Of a stretch of 6,078 bases of DNA, positions 1 through 5,814 are shown in pieces. The DNA comes from Asaia bogorensis. Its GTDB lineage: Bacteria > Pseudomonadota > Alphaproteobacteria > Acetobacterales > Acetobacteraceae. Location of the stretch: contig CAMBXJ010000278.1 of NCBI GenBank assembly GCA_945871455.1, positions 1-6,078 of the forward strand, in the 5' to 3' direction. A program made the position numbers and the translations under genes. How positions within the stretch are numbered: the first letter of the stretch is position 1; each line of letters begins with the position of its first letter. Under the pieces are notes generated by a model, which saw only the letters and a program-made list of their open reading frames with translations, was not told the origin of the DNA and searched no databases.

Positions 1-377
1 CTGCGCTCCTTGTCGGCGACCGCCATCATGGCTTCCAGCCGGCGGAGGTAGCGGTCGGTGCGCCAGTCCTTCGCCAGTTCCACGCAGGCGCGTTCCAACT
101 GGTTGGGAAAGCGTTCGAGCTTGGTTTCCAGCCGTTCCAGCAGGGTGAATGCGTCGGCCGTGGCGCCGGCGAACCCGGCAATGACGCCACCTCCCCCTGG
201 CCCGCGTTTGGGGTCGCCGATGCGACGGACCTTGCGGGCATTGCCTTTGACGATGGTGGGGCCAAGGCTGACCTGGCCGTCCCCGGCCATTGTCACATGT
301 CCATCCCGCCTGACGCACAGGATGGTGGTGCCGTGCCATCCGATCGGATCGGCGGCGGCGAGAGAATTGTTGTGCAT
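1..377 (-). CDS. hslV: ATP-dependent protease subunit HslV (N-terminal 125 residues, partial)
   Basis: Peptidase subunit of the cytoplasmic HslUV (ClpQY) protease, a double hexameric ring that degrades proteins unfolded by the ATPase HslU. The minus-strand translation starts at ATG 377-375 and runs off the left edge in frame, giving about 125 of the usual 175-185 residues. Seen: GTTI at residues 16-19, where removal of a 16-residue propeptide would expose the nucleophile Thr17; AGDGQVSLG at 31-39 with Asp33; KGNARKVRR at 44-52 with Lys49 in the place of the catalytic lysine; [11 protein letters not shown] at 67-77; and [22 protein letters not shown] close to the edge. Odd point: between KVRR and VIAGF there are 12 residues, rich in glycine (RGPGGGG), against five in E. 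coli. No later Met can serve as start because it would remove Thr17. No Shine-Dalgarno is visible. hslU would be expected further left, outside the window. Confidence 0.96.
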   Translation of the reverse strand, partial: MHNNSLAAADPIGWHGTTILCVRRDGHVTMAGDGQVSLGPTIVKGNARKVRRIGDPKRGPGGGGVIAGFAGATADAFTLLERLETKLERFPNQLERACVELAKDWRTDRYLRRLEAMMAVADKER

Positions 378-414
378 GACGGCGCTAGATGGCGTGGCGC
401 GGAGGCTAGGGCAA

Positions 415-663
415 GGGAGAAAGCCTCGGGGCGCTGCCCCGGACCCCGCGAGGGCTTCGCCCTTCGAACCCACCAGGGGCACGGCCCCTGGACCGCGATC
501 CATTGGGTCATGGGGGAAAGGGGGCCGACACGGACGCTGATACGCCACGGTAGGCCCCCTTTCCCCCATGACCCCATAAACGGCATCCAAGGCCCAGCCT
601 TGGTGGGGTTCGAAGGGGCAAAGCCCCTCGCGGGGTTTGGGGCGGAGCCCCAAGGCCTTCCCT
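415..663. repeat. Composite intergenic inverted repeat, two arms of three mini-hairpins each
   Basis: Arm 1 (415-526) and arm 2 (553-663) are inverted copies of one unit, separated by a 26-base loop. The innermost 22 bases (505-526 against 553-574) match perfectly; the rest matches at roughly three in four positions. Each arm also holds three small hairpins with 3-base loops: arm 1 at 427-441, 451-463 and 473-491; arm 2 at 637-653, 614-628 and 587-603. Where the arms differ inside a stem, both sides change together. CCAGGGGC/GCCCCTGG in arm 1 corresponds to CCAAGGC/GCCTTGG in arm 2; C-G at the base of the first hairpin becomes T-A; and the second stem gains one pair on both sides. This implies selection on, or a mechanism that preserves, the folded form. 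The layout resembles REP/BIME-type elements. GC-rich repeats of this look are, as I recall, common in Rhodospirillales intergenic DNA. Function unknown. Confidence 0.9.
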
Positions 664-683
664 GAGACCGGCGGCGCGACTCC

Positions 684-722
684 TTGACGCCACCGCGACC
701 TTCACTAACTACTATCATGATA
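684..722 (+). promoter_or_regulatory. Candidate promoter/operator of the HxlR-MATE operon
   Basis: This AT-rich patch in otherwise GC-rich DNA lies 18 bases before the HxlR start. It contains TTGACG (684-689), a good -35 match, and TACTAT (710-715), a fair -10 match, but the 20-base spacer is longer than the usual 16-18. A perfect 10-bp palindrome, TATCATGATA (713-722), overlaps the -10 candidate and is a possible dimeric regulator site. A long spacer with an overlapping dyad would fit a regulated promoter. The assignment is inference from sequence pattern only. Confidence 0.35.
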
Positions 723-739
723 TCCACCGAAAGCCCACC

Positions 740-1279
740 ATGAAACGCACAAGCTTCGACACAATGCCTTGCCCGATCGCCCGCGGCCTGGAACGGGTTG
801 GCGAATGGTGGAGCATTCTGATCCTGCGCGACGCCTTCGCCGGCCTGACGCGCTTCGATGCGTTCCAGAAAAGCCTCGGAATCGCGCCCGGCATGCTGAC
901 GCGCCGCCTGAACGCGCTGGTCGAGGCGGGCATGCTCGAACGTCAGCAATACAGCGAGCACCCTCCGCGCGATGAATACCGCCTGACCGACCGAGGCCGG
1001 GACTTCCGCCCGATTCTGCTCACGATGCTCGCCTGGGGAAACCGCCATTTCGCGCCGGAGGGGGCCAGCGTCCACATCGTCGATGCCACAACCGGCGTGC
1101 CGGCGGACCCGATCCTGATGGACCGAGTGACCGGCAAGCAGATTGTCGAACCGGATTTCATCGTGGCCCCTGGGCCGGCGGCCACCGAAGCGGTCCTGCG
1201 GCGTTACGCGACCCGGTATCCGGACCGGCGGAGCGCCCAATCCGCCGAAGCCCGACTTGACGGGGAAAACGCACCATGA
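740..1279 (+). CDS. HxlR-family winged-helix transcriptional regulator, long form
   Basis: Cytoplasmic DNA-binding regulator of 179 residues. Residues 9-100 form the HxlR winged-helix domain: MPCPIARGLERVGEWWSILILRD at 9-31 is the family signature, the recognition helix lies near 49-64 (APGMLTRRLNALVEAG), and the wing is around 68-85 ending in YRLTDRG. Cys11 occupies the conserved N-terminal cysteine position and is the only cysteine in the protein. In some family members (YodB, HypR) this residue senses electrophiles or oxidants. A second segment of about 70 residues (109-179) follows; short family members of about 110 residues lack it, and it has the pattern of the longer HxlR subgroup. The stop codon overlaps the start of the MATE gene (ATGA), so the two are likely co-translated and the regulator probably controls the pump. 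The start ATG 740 is preceded by only a weak purine run. Ligand unknown. Confidence 0.9.
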   Translation: MKRTSFDTMPCPIARGLERVGEWWSILILRDAFAGLTRFDAFQKSLGIAPGMLTRRLNALVEAGMLERQQYSEHPPRDEYRLTDRGRDFRPILLTMLAWGNRHFAPEGASVHIVDATTGVPADPILMDRVTGKQIVEPDFIVAPGPAATEAVLRRYATRYPDRRSAQSAEARLDGENAP

Positions 1280-2673
1280 ACGCCGTTCTGCCTGTCGCAC
1301 CCCCGGCCGCCGCACCCGTCAACCGGCGCACCACGCTGCTGCTGGAAGGTCCGATCGTGCCGACCCTGCTGCGTCTCGCCTGGCCGAACATCCTGGTGAT
1401 GGTGGCCCAGGCCTCGACGGGCCTGATCGAGACCTGGTTCGTCTCCCATCTCGGCACCGATGCGCTGGCAGGCATGGCGCTGGTGTTTCCCGGCTTCATG
1501 ATGATGCAGATGCTGTCGGGCGGGGCGGTCGGGGGTGGCATTTCCTCCTCCATCGCCCGAGCGTTGGGCAGCGGACGCCGCGACGACGCCAACGCTCTGG
1601 TCATGCATGCCATCATCATTTCCCTGGCACTGGGGTTGGCCTTTTCCGCCCTGGTGATCGGTCTGGGGCCATCGCTTTATCGGTCCCTGGGCGGGCGAGA
1701 TGAATCCCTGGTCGCCGCCCTGACCTACTCGAACGTGGTGTTCGCGGGAACACCGCTGGTATGGCTGATGAACGCCCTGGCAAGCGTGATCCGAGGCACC
1801 GGCAACATGCTGGTTCCGGCTCTTGCCGTCTGCGTTGGGGTCGGCTTGCTGTTGCCGCTGTCCCCCGCGTTGATCTTCGGTTTCGGGCCGATTCCCGCCA
1901 TGGGCATTGCCGGAGGCGGCATCGCGGTCGTGCTGACAACCGCCCTGACCGCCGCGGTGCTGGCCTGGTACATCCTGTCCGGCCGAAACATCGTGCGCCT
2001 GACCCTGGTGCGGCCGTCCTGGCCCCTGTTCGCCGACATCCTGCGCGTTGGCGCGGTTGGCGCGGTCAGCACGGTCCAGACGACCCTGACGATCGCGCTG
2101 ACCACGGCATTGGTCGGACACGCCGGCGGCCCGGACGCGGTCGCCGGCTACGGCACCGCCGGGCGCCTGGAATATTTGCTGGTGCCGCTCGTCTTCGGCC
2201 TCGGCGCGCCCATGGTGGCCATGGTCGGCACCAATATCGGTGCCGGACAACGCCAACGCGCGCTGAGGATCGCGCTGACCGGCGGCGGCCTTGCGTTCCT
2301 GATCACCGAGACCGTCGGCATCCTCGCCTCCCTCTTTCCCCACGCCTGGCTCGGCCTGTTCAGCGACGACCCCGCCATGATGGCCACAGGGGTCGCCTAT
2401 TTGCGATGGGTCGGGCCGACCTATGGGTTCTTCGGTCTTGGCCTGTCGCTGTATTTCGCCTCCCAGGGGGCGGGGCGCCTGTTCTGGCCGCTGTTCGCCG
2501 GGTTGCTGCGACTGGTCATCGCGGTGGCCGGCGGTTGGGCGGTCTATGCCGCGACAGGGTCGCTGTTGCTGGTGTTCACGGCGCTGGCGCTGGCCCTGGT
2601 GGTCTATGGGGTGACGTTGGTGACCGCCATCGCCGCCGGGGTCTGGTTCCGCCCGCGGCGGATGTCGTTGTAA
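1276..2673 (+). CDS. MATE family multidrug efflux transporter
   Basis: Inner-membrane cation-coupled antiporter that exports cationic drugs or other toxic organics. The length, 465 residues, is typical. After a proline/alanine-rich cytoplasmic N-terminus (1-24), hydrophobic segments fit twelve membrane helices, at roughly 28-50, 62-85, 107-131, 145-165, 176-200, 208-234, 255-280, 295-316, 329-353, 372-395, 402-424 and 428-456. Family signatures: GLIETWFVSHLGTDALAG at 49-66; SIARALGSGRRDDA at 92-105; RGTGN at 173-177 in the helix 5 region; GTNIGAGQ at 318-325, the C-lobe counterpart of the N-lobe loop; LFSDDP at 361-366; and ASQGAG at 395-400. The start is the ATG of the ATGA overlap with the upstream HxlR gene; GGGGAAAA just before it may serve as ribosome binding site. 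Substrate cannot be read from sequence. Translational coupling ties its expression to the regulator. Confidence 0.95.
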   Translation: MNAVLPVAPPAAAPVNRRTTLLLEGPIVPTLLRLAWPNILVMVAQASTGLIETWFVSHLGTDALAGMALVFPGFMMMQMLSGGAVGGGISSSIARALGSGRRDDANALVMHAIIISLALGLAFSALVIGLGPSLYRSLGGRDESLVAALTYSNVVFAGTPLVWLMNALASVIRGTGNMLVPALAVCVGVGLLLPLSPALIFGFGPIPAMGIAGGGIAVVLTTALTAAVLAWYILSGRNIVRLTLVRPSWPLFADILRVGAVGAVSTVQTTLTIALTTALVGHAGGPDAVAGYGTAGRLEYLLVPLVFGLGAPMVAMVGTNIGAGQRQRALRIALTGGGLAFLITETVGILASLFPHAWLGLFSDDPAMMATGVAYLRWVGPTYGFFGLGLSLYFASQGAGRLFWPLFAGLLRLVIAVAGGWAVYAATGSLLLVFTALALALVVYGVTLVTAIAAGVWFRPRRMSL

Positions 2674-2816
2674 GCGGTCGCGACGGCCTGAAGCCGTGGT
2701 CATCGCCGAACCGGCCGCGTGGTTGCCGGGGATGCGAGGCGTGACGGCACGCGCCCTTCCATCCACTCGGATCAACCCTTAGAGACACCTGGAAGCAACG
2801 GTACGGAGACGAAGCC
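2674..2816. other. Intergenic gap between the MATE gene and gshB, no gene seen
   Basis: 143 bases without a supported coding region. I see no strong rho-independent terminator; the best stem is a 5-bp ACGGC/GCCGT with no T-tract. The only clear signal is GGAG at 2805-2808, eight bases before the gshB ATG, a good Shine-Dalgarno. gshB probably has its own promoter here, but I cannot place convincing -35/-10 boxes. Confidence 0.5.
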
Positions 2817-3797
2817 ATGGCACGCCAGCTTAAGGTCGCGGTGCAGATGGACCCGATGGAAAGCATCAACATCGACGGGGACTCCAGCTTTGCCCTGATG
2901 CTGGAAGCCCAGGCCCGCGGCCATGACCTGTGGCATTACGAAGTGCGGCACATGGCGCTGAAGGAAGGCGTGAAGCGGCCCGGCCAGAAGCGGGAGGAGC
3001 GGCTGTTCGCCCGCGTGCGCCCCGTGAAGGTGCAGCGCCAGCGCGGCGCCCATTTCTCGTTTGGCGAAATGGAGATGGCCGACCTGGGTGGCATGGACGT
3101 GGTGCTGATGCGCCAGGACCCGCCGTTCGACATGGCCTACATCACCGCGACACACATGTTGGAACATATCCATCCCAAGACCTTGGTGGTGAACGACCCG
3201 GCATCCGTCCGCAATGCGCCGGAAAAGATCCTGGTCACGCATTTTCCCGACCTGATGCCGCCCACCATGATCACCTGGGACATCGAGGCGATCCGGGATT
3301 TCCGGAACGAATACAAGGACATCATCGTCAAACCGCTGTTCGGCAACGGCGGCGCAGGCGTGTTCCGGATCAAGCCGGACGACGAGAACCTGGCATCCCT
3401 GCTGGAAATGCACTTCGCCCGATCTCGGGAGCCTCTGATGATCCAGCGCTACGAGGCCGCGGTCCGGCGCGGCGACAAGCGCATCATCCTGGTGGACGGC
3501 GTGGCGATGGGAGCGATCAACCGGGTCCCCGCGGCGGGGGAGGCTCGGTCGAACATGCATGTCGGCGGCCGGCCGGAGAAGATCGCGCTGTCTACCCGCG
3601 ACCGGGAAATCTGCGAGGCCATTGGGCCGACCCTGCGGGAGCAGGGGCTGATCTTTGTCGGAATCGACGTGATCGGGGATTACCTGACGGAGATCAACGT
3701 GACGTCGCCGACCGGGTTGCAGGAGATCGCGCGGTTTGATGGCGTGCATCTGGAGAAGGCGATCTGGGAGGCGATTGAGGCGAAGGTGGGAGCGTAG
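2817..3797 (+). CDS. gshB: Glutathione synthetase (EC 6.3.2.3)
   Basis: Cytoplasmic ATP-grasp ligase joining gamma-glutamylcysteine and glycine to glutathione, the second step of glutathione synthesis. The length of 326 residues is typical of bacterial GshB (about 315). The N-terminal domain opens with [20 protein letters not shown] at 6-25, a hallmark of the family. Further landmarks: [13 protein letters not shown] at 97-109; VNDP at 125-128; the nucleotide-binding loop [13 protein letters not shown] at 171-183; [10 protein letters not shown] at 219-228; NMHVGG at 246-251 (glycine-rich loop); GIDVIG at 282-287; and the metal/ATP-binding [14 protein letters not shown] at 291-304. The start ATG 2817 follows GGAG by eight bases. 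No key residue appears missing. Its neighbours are a MATE pump operon upstream and a DNA glycosylase downstream; gshA is not in the window. Confidence 0.97.
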   Translation: MARQLKVAVQMDPMESINIDGDSSFALMLEAQARGHDLWHYEVRHMALKEGVKRPGQKREERLFARVRPVKVQRQRGAHFSFGEMEMADLGGMDVVLMRQDPPFDMAYITATHMLEHIHPKTLVVNDPASVRNAPEKILVTHFPDLMPPTMITWDIEAIRDFRNEYKDIIVKPLFGNGGAGVFRIKPDDENLASLLEMHFARSREPLMIQRYEAAVRRGDKRIILVDGVAMGAINRVPAAGEARSNMHVGGRPEKIALSTRDREICEAIGPTLREQGLIFVGIDVIGDYLTEINVTSPTGLQEIARFDGVHLEKAIWEAIEAKVGA

Positions 3798-3848
3798 CTC
3801 AGGTCAACAACGTCGCTGTTCGCCATTCCCACCGCCAGCGGTGTTCTG

Positions 3849-4352
3849 GTGCACGTTCTCGAAGACGTTCTCCGACCCGGATTACGAATCGTCTTCTGTG
3901 GCACCGCCGCGGGTGCCGTGTCTGCCGCCCGTGGTGCGTATTACGCCGGTCCCGGCAACAAGTTTTGGCGGATGCTGTTCGAAACGGGGCTGACGCCTCA
4001 TTGTCTGGAGCCAACGAGCTTTCGCGCTGTCGCGGATTTCGGCATCGGGTTGACCGACATCGTCAAGGCGACGTCCGGCGCGGACAGCAGCCTGCCGAAA
4101 GATGCATTTGACGTGCCGGACTTCACCGCTCGGATACGGGCCGTAGGTCCCGCGGTGATCGCATTCAACGGAAAGAAGGCCGCCGCCGCGCTGTATGGGT
4201 TGCCGACCAGGCGAATATCCTACGGTCCGGCGCCAGTCATGCAGGATTTCCCACCGAGTTGGGTCCTACCGTCCACGTCTGGTGCGGCGGCTGGATTCTG
4301 GGATCCTGAGCCGTGGTATGCTGTCGCCCGGGTTGTGCAAACACTCCGCTGA
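3849..4352 (+). CDS. Mug/TDG-like mismatch-specific uracil/thymine DNA glycosylase
   Basis: Predicted base-excision repair enzyme of the uracil-DNA glycosylase superfamily, removing uracil or related bases from DNA; 167 residues against 168 in E. coli Mug. Shared with Mug: DVLRPGLRIVFCG at 6-18 (Mug ILAPGLRVVFCG), AGPGNKFW at 33-40 (Mug AHPANRFW), GIGLTD at 65-70, AVIAFNGKKAA at 102-112, and WVLPSTSG at 138-145 (Mug WVLPNPSG). Motif 1 reads GTAAG (18-22) where Mug has GINPG, so the catalytic asparagine is an alanine, and the second motif lacks the NPSG asparagine. Substrate range may therefore differ; I recall an atypical uracil glycosylase described from Bradyrhizobium but cannot confirm it is the same class. 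The start is set at GTG 3849 because family similarity begins there; no good Shine-Dalgarno is visible. It follows gshB by 51 bases, in the same frame, and converges with the toxin gene 17 bases beyond its stop. Confidence 0.88.
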   Translation: MHVLEDVLRPGLRIVFCGTAAGAVSAARGAYYAGPGNKFWRMLFETGLTPHCLEPTSFRAVADFGIGLTDIVKATSGADSSLPKDAFDVPDFTARIRAVGPAVIAFNGKKAAAALYGLPTRRISYGPAPVMQDFPPSWVLPSTSGAAAGFWDPEPWYAVARVVQTLR

Positions 4353-4369
4353 CCGGCACGGAGCTACCG

Positions 4370-4807
4370 CTACTCGGCCACCGCCACGCCTTCCGCCACG
4401 GCCGCCCGAGCCAACGCGCGATCGAACGTCGCCAACGGAACCCCAAGCCGCAGCGCCAACTCCAGGTATGCGGCGTCGTACAGCGTCAACCCATGACGCT
4501 GACCCAGCACCAGCGTCTCTCGCCAAGCATATCCCGCGGTATCCTGGTCGATCAGCACTGCCATCGCTTCCAGCGCCGCGATTGCGATGTCTCGCTCCAC
4601 ACGGCTGATCCTGCCTCTGCGTTCCACCAGCATCAGAGTGTTGCCGACTTCCAACGGCCAATGCGCTGGAACCGCAAACCCCGTGGACGCAACGGGACGA
4701 AGTATCGCCAACGCCTCGTTTCGTCGATCTTCTTCCAGGACAATCGCCAATACAACCGAAGCGTCAACGACCAGACCCGCCCCCGGCAAGACGCTATCGC
4801 CGTCCAT
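4370..4807 (-). CDS. vapC: VapC-family PIN-domain ribonuclease toxin (module 1)
   Basis: Predicted Mg-dependent endoribonuclease toxin that cleaves RNA and halts translation unless bound by its antitoxin. 145 residues from ATG 4807. The PIN acidic residues are in place: Asp15 in LVVDAS, Glu53 in WPLEVGN, Asp111 in TLYDAAYLELA and Asp129 in LATFD. A start 27 bases upstream (ATG 4834) is possible but gives an unusual N-terminus and a longer overlap. The chosen start overlaps the 3' end of the upstream antitoxin gene by 14 bases, typical of coupled TA pairs. The protein is closely similar to the toxin of module 2, especially over its last 40 residues, and the DNA of the two 3' parts matches at roughly four of five bases. 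It is convergent with the glycosylase gene; no terminator is visible in the 17-base gap. Confidence 0.92.
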   Translation of the reverse strand: MDGDSVLPGAGLVVDASVVLAIVLEEDRRNEALAILRPVASTGFAVPAHWPLEVGNTLMLVERRGRISRVERDIAIAALEAMAVLIDQDTAGYAWRETLVLGQRHGLTLYDAAYLELALRLGVPLATFDRALARAAVAEGVAVAE

Positions 4808-5054
4808 CGTCCCGCAGTTGGCGGATGTCTGCATCCGTGAATGTCACGCCACGCCGGCTCAACGACCGGCCCAATTCGGCTAACCTCTCCAACGCCGAGG
4901 CTGGATCACTACCGGTCGTTCCCGCGCGCATCACCCGGGCGACCGGCTGCCCATCTCTGGTCAAGACAAGCTCCGCCCCCAGCGGGATTTCGGCAAGCGA
5001 GCCTGCCAATCCAGCATCAAGAGCGCACGTCAAGCGCGGAGGGATTGCGTTCAT
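4794..5054 (-). CDS. Phd/YefM-like antitoxin, atypical N-terminus (module 1)
   Basis: Small protein of 86 residues just before and overlapping a VapC toxin, so most likely its neutralising antitoxin. The core AELVLTRDGQPVARVMRA (27-44) matches the Phd/YefM pattern in which a strand and turn end in RxGxPVAR. The C-terminus DADIRQLRDDGRR resembles AELMAMREEGRR of module 2 and should wrap the toxin. Odd point: the N-terminal part (CALDAGLAGSLAEIP) lacks the usual EAKxxLxELLDRV helix, so DNA binding and dimerisation may be altered. The start is set at ATG 5054 rather than ATG 5066 because the resulting MNAI matches the other antitoxin and because 5066 would fall inside the likely -10 box. No Shine-Dalgarno is present. 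Confidence 0.82.
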   Translation of the reverse strand: MNAIPPRLTCALDAGLAGSLAEIPLGAELVLTRDGQPVARVMRAGTTGSDPASALERLAELGRSLSRRGVTFTDADIRQLRDDGRR

Positions 5055-5061
5055 GTCTGGC

Positions 5062-5091
5062 AGCATACCGCCCCGAGACCAACGCAGGCAA
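5062..5091 (-). promoter_or_regulatory. Candidate promoter of TA module 1, leaderless
   Basis: On the minus strand, TTGCCT (5091-5086) and TATGCT (5067-5062) are 18 bases apart and match the -35 and -10 consensus at four of six bases each. Seven bases separate the -10 box from ATG 5054, so transcription would start at or next to the start codon, consistent with the missing Shine-Dalgarno. It lies in the 57-base gap after the module 2 toxin. Confidence 0.33.
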
Positions 5092-5111
5092 CGCGAAACG
5101 CTCGCGCCCCC

Positions 5112-5519
5112 TCACGCCAGCGCCACACCCTCAGCCCCAGCCGCCCGGGCCAACGTCGCATCGAACGTCGCCAGCGGAACCCGAAGCCGCACCGCAAGTT
5201 CCAGATACGCCGCATCGTACAACGTCAGCCGATGCCGCCGAGCAAGCTCCGTCGTCGCGCCCCAGGCGTGGTGCTGTCCTTCCCGATCCACCGTCACGGG
5301 CATCGCCGCGAGATAGCGCATATGGGCCTCCCGCCGTTCCGCCGAGAATCTTCCCCTCCGTTCGCCCAGCAACAAGACATTGCCGACCTCGAGCGGCCAT
5401 AGGAACGGCACGACCAGCCCCGCCACGGCGCTTCGGACGATATCCCGCGCTTCCGGCGTGCGATCCTCGACGAGGATCGCCGCGATCGCGACTGACGCGT
5501 CGATGACGAGATGGCTCAT
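5112..5519 (-). CDS. vapC: VapC-family PIN-domain ribonuclease toxin (module 2)
   Basis: Predicted endoribonuclease toxin of 135 residues, usual VapC size. It opens directly with MSHLVIDASVAIAAIL; catalytic acidic residues are Asp7 (VIDAS), Glu44 (WPLEVGN), Asp102 (TLYDAAYLELA) and Asp120 (LATFD). Paralogue of the module 1 toxin: both share WPLEVGN, ERRGR, LTLYDAAYLELA, VPLATFD and ARAAxAEGVA. The start ATG 5519 lies ten bases after the antitoxin stop, so the two form one transcript, and there is no clear Shine-Dalgarno in the gap. All catalytic residues are kept in both copies, so neither toxin looks inactivated. RNA target unknown. Confidence 0.94.
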   Translation of the reverse strand: MSHLVIDASVAIAAILVEDRTPEARDIVRSAVAGLVVPFLWPLEVGNVLLLGERRGRFSAERREAHMRYLAAMPVTVDREGQHHAWGATTELARRHRLTLYDAAYLELAVRLRVPLATFDATLARAAGAEGVALA

Positions 5520-5529
5520 GCGCTTTGTG

Positions 5530-5808
5530 TCAGCGGCGCCCTTCCTCGCGCATGGCCATCAACTCGGCGTGGGTGAATCGAGCGCCTTCTTCCGCCATGG
5601 CGTCAGCATGAGCGAACAAGCGATCCAACGCGGCATGCGCCGCCGCGAGGTCCGGTTGTCCCTCCGGCACCAGTCGCGCGATCGGCTTGCCATGGCGAGT
5701 GATAATGATCTGTTCCCCTCGTTGGACGCGGTCGAGCAGTTCCGCGAGATGGGTTTTGGCTTCGTAGGCACCAACCGTGGCGGAGGGCTGAGGTGTGATG
5801 GCGTTCAT
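5530..5808 (-). CDS. Phd/YefM-family antitoxin (module 2)
   Basis: Antitoxin of 92 residues ten bases ahead of its VapC toxin. The N-terminal half is canonical Phd/YefM: VGAYEAKTHLAELLDRVQRGEQIIITRHGKPIARLVP (residues 12-48), with the EAKxxLxELLDRV dimerisation/DNA-binding helix and the strand ending in GKPIARL. The C-terminal half (49-92), ending in FTHAELMAMREEGRR, should be the toxin-binding tail. The start is placed at ATG 5808. A longer frame reaching ATG 5913 exists, but the extra residues look non-coding and would read through the likely promoter. No Shine-Dalgarno precedes 5808; a -10-like hexamer sits six bases upstream. Family knowledge predicts autorepression by the toxin-antitoxin complex. 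Confidence 0.92.
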   Translation of the reverse strand: MNAITPQPSATVGAYEAKTHLAELLDRVQRGEQIIITRHGKPIARLVPEGQPDLAAAHAALDRLFAHADAMAEEGARFTHAELMAMREEGRR

Positions 5809-5814
5809 GGTGGG

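Noticed and set aside
385..415. Heat-shock (sigma-32) promoter for hslV
   Set aside because: CTTGCC fits the start of a -35 box, but the -10 candidate matches poorly and only eight bases remain to the ATG, so it is too weak to list as a feature.
462..473. TTCGAACCC resembling a tRNA T-loop
   Set aside because: The flanking bases form the repeat's own hairpins. No acceptor stem, anticodon arm or D-arm can be drawn, and the sequence recurs in the second arm as part of the repeat.
415..663. Inverted repeat as a bidirectional transcription terminator
   Set aside because: The flanking genes diverge, so no transcript of a known gene ends here, and there is no T-tract after the stems.
415..663. 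CRISPR array
   Set aside because: There are two inverted arms rather than regular direct repeats with unique spacers, and no cas gene is in the window.
293..1315. Long minus-strand open frame spanning the inverted repeat and the HxlR gene
   Set aside because: It crosses a hairpin repeat and runs antisense to a well-supported regulator, and the translation shows no domain.
1204..2775. Long minus-strand open frame of more than 500 codons opposite the MATE gene
   Set aside because: Its translation is a low-complexity run of G, Q, R, D and H with no recognisable domain. It is the mirror of a clear MATE coding sequence in GC-rich DNA, where opposite frames rarely meet stops.
2772..3749. Long minus-strand open frame opposite gshB
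   Set aside because: Histidine- and glutamine-rich translation without family resemblance, and the plus strand is unmistakably glutathione synthetase.
4353..4369. Terminator between the convergent glycosylase and toxin genes
   Set aside because: The 17-base gap holds no stem-loop or T-tract of useful strength.
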